DNA of 55,755 bases. Origin: Chitinophagaceae bacterium. Its GTDB lineage: Bacteria; Bacteroidota; Bacteroidia; Chitinophagales; Chitinophagaceae. The stretch spans positions 1 to 55,755 of the forward strand of contig JANYCA010000014.1 in assembly GCA_025360525.1 (NCBI GenBank), written 5' to 3'. The notes under the pieces are model-generated. The model was given only the letters and a program-made list of their open reading frames with translations, did not search any database and had not been told where the DNA came from. Numbering within the stretch: the first letter of the stretch is position 1; each line of letters starts with the position of its first letter. The position numbers and the translations under genes were made by a program. Of this stretch, positions 53,124 to 55,755 are shown piece by piece.

Positions 53124-53151
53124 ACAAAAAAAGCTACTGTTTAATGGTAGC
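53124..53151 (-). terminator. Terminator-like hairpin on the minus strand
   Basis: The minus strand reads AGCTAC-CATTAAACA-GTAGCT followed directly by seven T. This 6-bp stem with a T tract would end a leftward transcript that begins to the right of 53.2 kb, that is, upstream of the wza promoter. Confidence 0.55.
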
Positions 53152-53178
53152 TAATATGATTATATTATGTGCTTTAAA

Positions 53179-53222
53179 ACATTTATTTCCGCATTCAAAG
53201 ATGCGCAAATGTAGCCTTTTTT
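53179..53222 (+). terminator. Terminator-like hairpin on the plus strand
   Basis: ACATTT and AAATGT pair around an inner stem CGCAT-TCAAAG-ATGCG, then AGCC and six T follow. The bulge between the two stems weakens the call. It could belong to a small RNA. Confidence 0.4.
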
Positions 53223-53648
53223 AAAGAAGAAACAACCCGATTTCATCATGATGCAGTCCAGTTATTTATTAGATTAAATTATAGAGGTAATAACAAAAGC
53301 GCTATGATTTGTTAACCACCTGCTATGCTACTCAATTAATCCAAATAAGTTAATCCGGGTAGTATTTAAAACAGATATTAATAACACCTGTGCAAAGCGT
53401 TGTTTTAATGAGTAATTGATAATAATTCACATTGTTGCCTGGTTAGTTGCCGGGATATAACCCGGGTTTTAGTGATATTTTTTATGTTGCAATCCTGGTT
53501 GTCAATCACAAAGCGATACAAAGTTACAGGCAAGCATGATTATACTTTTAATTACCTCCTAGCAACAACTCCTTAACAACTAAAAAGTAATACTCGGGTA
53601 ATATTAGGAGGAGTCCGTGTTTTCGGTAGACTGACCAGGATATTAAAC

Positions 53649-53906
53649 TTACAACGGCAAATTGCCATACAACCAACGTACATTACTGTATGTCGCTGCT
53701 ACATTGTTGTATGTTGGTGCTGCGTTGTTATATGTTCTTGCAGTATTATAGTACGATTTGGTGGTATGGTGGAATACTTCTTCGGTATTGCTGTATAACA
53801 TCAACATACATTCATTGCGAAAAACTTTAAAAATGCAAAACAGTTGGTTTTGTTGGTAGAACATTGGGCAAAGACCGGCGGGTTTGAGATAAAGTCCGGT
53901 GAACAA
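53649..53906 (-). CDS. Possible small protein with seven-residue repeats
   Basis: This 85-codon frame ends in imperfect heptads YYNTART, YNNAAPT, YNNVAAT, YSNVRWL, YGNLPL, coded by a 21-bp tandem repeat. There is no signal peptide and no known domain. The N-terminal half (MFTGLYLKPAGLCPMF) looks random, so if the repeat is translated a later start such as MLMLYSNTEEV is more likely. A minus-strand terminator at 53124-53151 would fit a transcript through this region. Equally, it may be a non-coding minisatellite. Confidence that it is a gene is low. Confidence 0.25.
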   Translation of the reverse strand: MFTGLYLKPAGLCPMFYQQNQLFCIFKVFRNECMLMLYSNTEEVFHHTTKSYYNTARTYNNAAPTYNNVAATYSNVRWLYGNLPL

Positions 53907-54244
53907 AGCCCTTCTTCAAAGGCGATGTCTCTGTATCAGGCCTGTGAGGGTAGCAGGGCTCGCCGTTGTTAGGAACGGAACTCAATTTCATTAAAAAATG
54001 GCATTATGATTCGGAATAAAACGAGTGCTGCCCGGCTAACCCAAAAACAAAATCGTCAGCAGAGATATCCCCTGGGAAAACAACATTATATGCTTACTAA
54101 CAACAAGTTCATACAAAGAGACATTACCTGGAAAACAGCTTTATTTAAATTTTTTTATGAATACAGTGTGTTCTAAGTGGAACAGTTTTTAAAAACATAC
54201 TCTTATTAGTATAGCGCTGACAAAACAGTGCCATTTTTCAAGTT

Positions 54245-54865
54245 ATGTTAACTTATAAAAAGATCAGCGTCAGTTTTTCAAGAAACGCTGATGCCAACCT
54301 TGCTAAGAAAGCAGGTTACATTGTTAGTTGCCTTACCGGCAATCCTAATTTTACCAGTCCGGTACCCTACCTGCTAGAGCTGGGCTTGCTGGTAGAAAAG
54401 TACGAAGCAGAACTGATAACTGCTAAAGGCAACGACCGTATTGCGGTGGCCATAAAAAAAGCCAGCAGGAGGCTACTGGAGCAAATGCTGAATGAGATGG
54501 GCATTTATGTGATGCACATTGCTAAAGGCGATGAAGCAATCCTTGCCGGCAGCGGTTTTTCCCTTACTAAAATACCCGAGGCAAGAAATATTACCAACCC
54601 TGGTAATATTACGCTGAGTAATGGTGTAAGTTCAGGACAAATTAAGGCCAGCATAAAGGCCGTAATTGGTGCAAGAAGCTATTTGTTTAACCTGGCTGCT
54701 GAACTTCCTGCAGAAAAAACGGCCTGGCAAAGCTATCCCACTTCTAAAAGTCAGTTTACGTTTACTGATTTAACGCCGGGTAAGCAATACTGGATAAGGG
54801 TGGCGGCTATCGGCACCGGTACACAGCTTTCATATAGTCCGGTGGTATCGCAATATACCCAGTAA
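54245..54865 (+). CDS. Fibronectin type III domain protein, function unknown
   Basis: The 206-aa protein has an alpha-helical N-terminal half of about 100 residues (KKISVSFSRNADANLAKKAG, then EAELITAKGNDRIAVAIKKA). A C-terminal Fn3 domain ends in the classical FTDLTPGKQYWIRVAAIGTG. No signal peptide is visible, though Fn3 domains are usually extracellular. Similar two-part proteins are common hypothetical proteins in Chitinophagaceae-type genomes. It stands alone and ends 19 bases before a bidirectional terminator. No link to the polysaccharide locus is evident. Confidence 0.75.
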   Translation: MLTYKKISVSFSRNADANLAKKAGYIVSCLTGNPNFTSPVPYLLELGLLVEKYEAELITAKGNDRIAVAIKKASRRLLEQMLNEMGIYVMHIAKGDEAILAGSGFSLTKIPEARNITNPGNITLSNGVSSGQIKASIKAVIGARSYLFNLAAELPAEKTAWQSYPTSKSQFTFTDLTPGKQYWIRVAAIGTGTQLSYSPVVSQYTQ

Positions 54866-54883
54866 GGCTACAGGTAAAATGGG

Positions 54884-54915
54884 TAAAGGCACCGGATTGG
54901 TATCTGGTGCCTTTA
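54884..54915. terminator. Bidirectional terminator between convergent genes
   Basis: TAAAGGCACC and GGTGCCTTTA form a perfect 10-bp stem with a 12-nt loop between the Fn3 gene (plus) and the OmpA-family gene (minus). The A and T ends of the stem provide short T tracts on both strands. Confidence 0.75.
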
Positions 54916-54969
54916 ATTAAAGTTGGTATTTACATCATAAATTTATCTTTTGTAACATAGAGTGATCAA

Positions 54970-55755
54970 CTATTTAAAGTCGATAGTATCCGCATCTCCT
55001 CCTTCAACGATAAAATTGGTTGTGATCCTGTCAGCTGAAATACCGGCATTTTCTACCAGGTAAGCTTTTATCAGTTCTACTTTTTTAACCGCAAGTGCCT
55101 GCATCCGCTTATTGGCTTTTGGATAGGCTGTAATTGTGATAGCACAGGCCGGGTGTTCCTGTAATTTTTTAGCAATAATATTTAGTAAAACTTTGCTATC
55201 ACTGCTTAAGGTTGCTTTATTCAATCGTATGCTCGGGTAATCGTTAGGGCAATCACCTTTGAGAGATAATTGCAGGTCTGTTATTGCTTTTGTGATAGCA
55301 GTACAACATTCCGGTACCGGGCATCTGCCCACGCCGTCAGCATCTACCGGTTGACATTCAGTAGGTGTAATTAATTGTTTATCCTTATAATCCGGTACAC
55401 CATCACCATCTGTATCTTTTGCGACACCATGAGTATCCACCGGTGCACCGGCAATCGTGTTTGGTTCCCTATCCAACTGATCTAATACACCATCGCCATC
55501 CGCATCCTCAAAAACAGGCTTTGGCAATTTCATGTGCCTTGGCTGGTTAATTTCACTGTAGGCATAATCCAGCGGATTCAGCCACCACAGTGGTTCTACC
55601 GCCTTTGCTCCCACATTAACATTTAGCCCCAGCGACAGGTAATTATAGGAATCGTAATCACGGGTTAATGCAACATCTCCAACAGGGTGTACCTGCCATT
55701 GCTGACCGTCCAGTAAATCTGTTTTAATGAATGTCTGCCTGTCTTCCAACGCAAG
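54970..55755 (-). CDS. OmpA-family outer-membrane protein with TSP3 repeats (partial, 5' end outside)
   Basis: This is the C-terminal 261 codons of a larger protein; the frame is open to the window edge, so the start is outside. The end of a beta-barrel-like domain (LSLGLNVNVGAKAVEPLWW) is followed by thrombospondin type-3 calcium-binding repeats: DADGDGVLDQLD, DTDGDGVPDYKD and DADGVGRCP. The OmpA C-terminal peptidoglycan-binding-like domain has SIRLNKATLSSDSKVLLNII and NKRMQALAVKKVELIKAYLV. The typical OmpA Asp-Arg pair is weak here, so peptidoglycan binding is uncertain. It should anchor the outer membrane to the cell wall. Confidence 0.85.
   Translation of the reverse strand, partial: LALEDRQTFIKTDLLDGQQWQVHPVGDVALTRDYDSYNYLSLGLNVNVGAKAVEPLWWLNPLDYAYSEINQPRHMKLPKPVFEDADGDGVLDQLDREPNTIAGAPVDTHGVAKDTDGDGVPDYKDKQLITPTECQPVDADGVGRCPVPECCTAITKAITDLQLSLKGDCPNDYPSIRLNKATLSSDSKVLLNIIAKKLQEHPACAITITAYPKANKRMQALAVKKVELIKAYLVENAGISADRITTNFIVEGGDADTIDFK

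Larger units (their letters stand above)
52812..54244. other. 1.4-kb AT-rich intergenic region with hairpins and a tandem repeat
   Basis: It should contain the promoter of the exopolysaccharide locus. I see two terminator-like hairpins near 53.15-53.22 kb and a short stem CCGGG-ATATAA-CCCGG at 53450-53465. There is also a 21-bp tandem repeat at 53.65-53.76 kb. A 56-codon plus-strand frame at 54006-54176 (MIRNKTSAARLTQKQNRQQR) has no known family. No protein gene is certain. An RNA gene is possible but cannot be shown. Confidence 0.5.

Noticed and set aside
53649..53760. CRISPR or rRNA-related repeat
   Set aside because: The repeat is a contiguous 21-bp tandem without spacers.
54006..54176. 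56-codon plus-strand ORF before the Fn3 gene
   Set aside because: Basic, low-information sequence without a family or clear ribosome-binding site; too weak to call.

Overview
The window looks like a chromosomal segment from a Bacteroidota bacterium, probably Chitinophagaceae-like. The base composition is AT-rich. The protein families are typical of the phylum: a Wza/Wzc pair whose Wzc has a Gly-Tyr tail, an EpsG-type polymerase, WxcM/FdtA cupins, OmpA with thrombospondin type-3 repeats, and a compact exosortase. Ribosome-binding sites are weak. The genus assignment is inference. Almost everything between about 9.7 and 52.8 kb is one exopolysaccharide/capsule/O-antigen locus on the minus strand, so the gene order below runs from high to low coordinates. 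The locus opens with export and control genes: the lipoprotein Wza (52.0-52.8 kb) and the tyrosine autokinase Wzc (49.5-52.0). A dTDP-3-amino-3,6-dideoxyhexose cassette follows (two FdtA cupins, a FemAB/GNAT-like protein, a GNAT acetyltransferase and an FdtB-like aminotransferase; 46.1-49.4), then the Wzx flippase (44.6-46.1), three GT-A-type transferases, asparagine synthetase homologue 2, a UDP-GlcNAc 2-epimerase, a GT4 and the EpsG polymerase (35.7-37.0). Next comes a translationally coupled group of EcbF/BcbF-type phosphatase, a nucleotidyltransferase-kinase fusion, a second nucleotidyltransferase and an unrecognised 376-aa protein (31.8-35.6). A decoration region follows: polysaccharide-deacetylase-like, CapA, acyltransferase-3, asparagine synthetase homologue 1, RimK-like ATP-grasp, MBOAT plus SGNH partner, and FkbM methyltransferase (21.9-31.7). 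Three GT4 enzymes, a second deacetylase-like gene, an SDR epimerase, another GT4, a second CapA, a PglC-like phosphoglycosyl transferase, a CapK/PaaK-like adenylating enzyme, another ATP-grasp and a YdcF/ElyC-like protein complete it (9.7-19.7). A plus-strand exosortase and small membrane partner (8.7-9.7) converge on its end. Left of this (1-8.7 kb) is a more disturbed accessory zone. It holds a frameshifted Y1/RAYT-type transposase with palindromes behind it, a UDP-GlcNAc 4,6-dehydratase, the remnant of a DegT aminotransferase, an orphan CHASE3-PAS-PAS sensor, an intact DegT aminotransferase, a VapBC module, and a ParE-type module bracketed by ~130-bp repeats. The dehydratase and DegT aminotransferase probably make the UDP-amino sugar (bacillosamine or viosamine type) that the PglC-like transferase loads onto undecaprenyl phosphate. 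Right of the locus (52.8-55.8 kb) are a 1.4-kb gap with hairpins and a 21-bp tandem repeat, an Fn3-domain protein and the 3' part of an OmpA-family gene. Three repeat families cut across the locus: REP-like perfect palindromes with 3-nt loops, GTTTAG/GTTGAA low-complexity tracts that supply the stop codons of two genes, and the longer repeats around the ParE module. The most notable biology is the concentration of amide- and phosphate-bond chemistry (two Asn synthetase homologues, two ATP-grasp enzymes, a CapK-like adenylase, two CapA proteins and a nucleotidyltransferase-kinase-phosphatase cassette), which suggests a polysaccharide decorated with amidated or phosphorylated non-sugar groups. 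That interpretation is inference.
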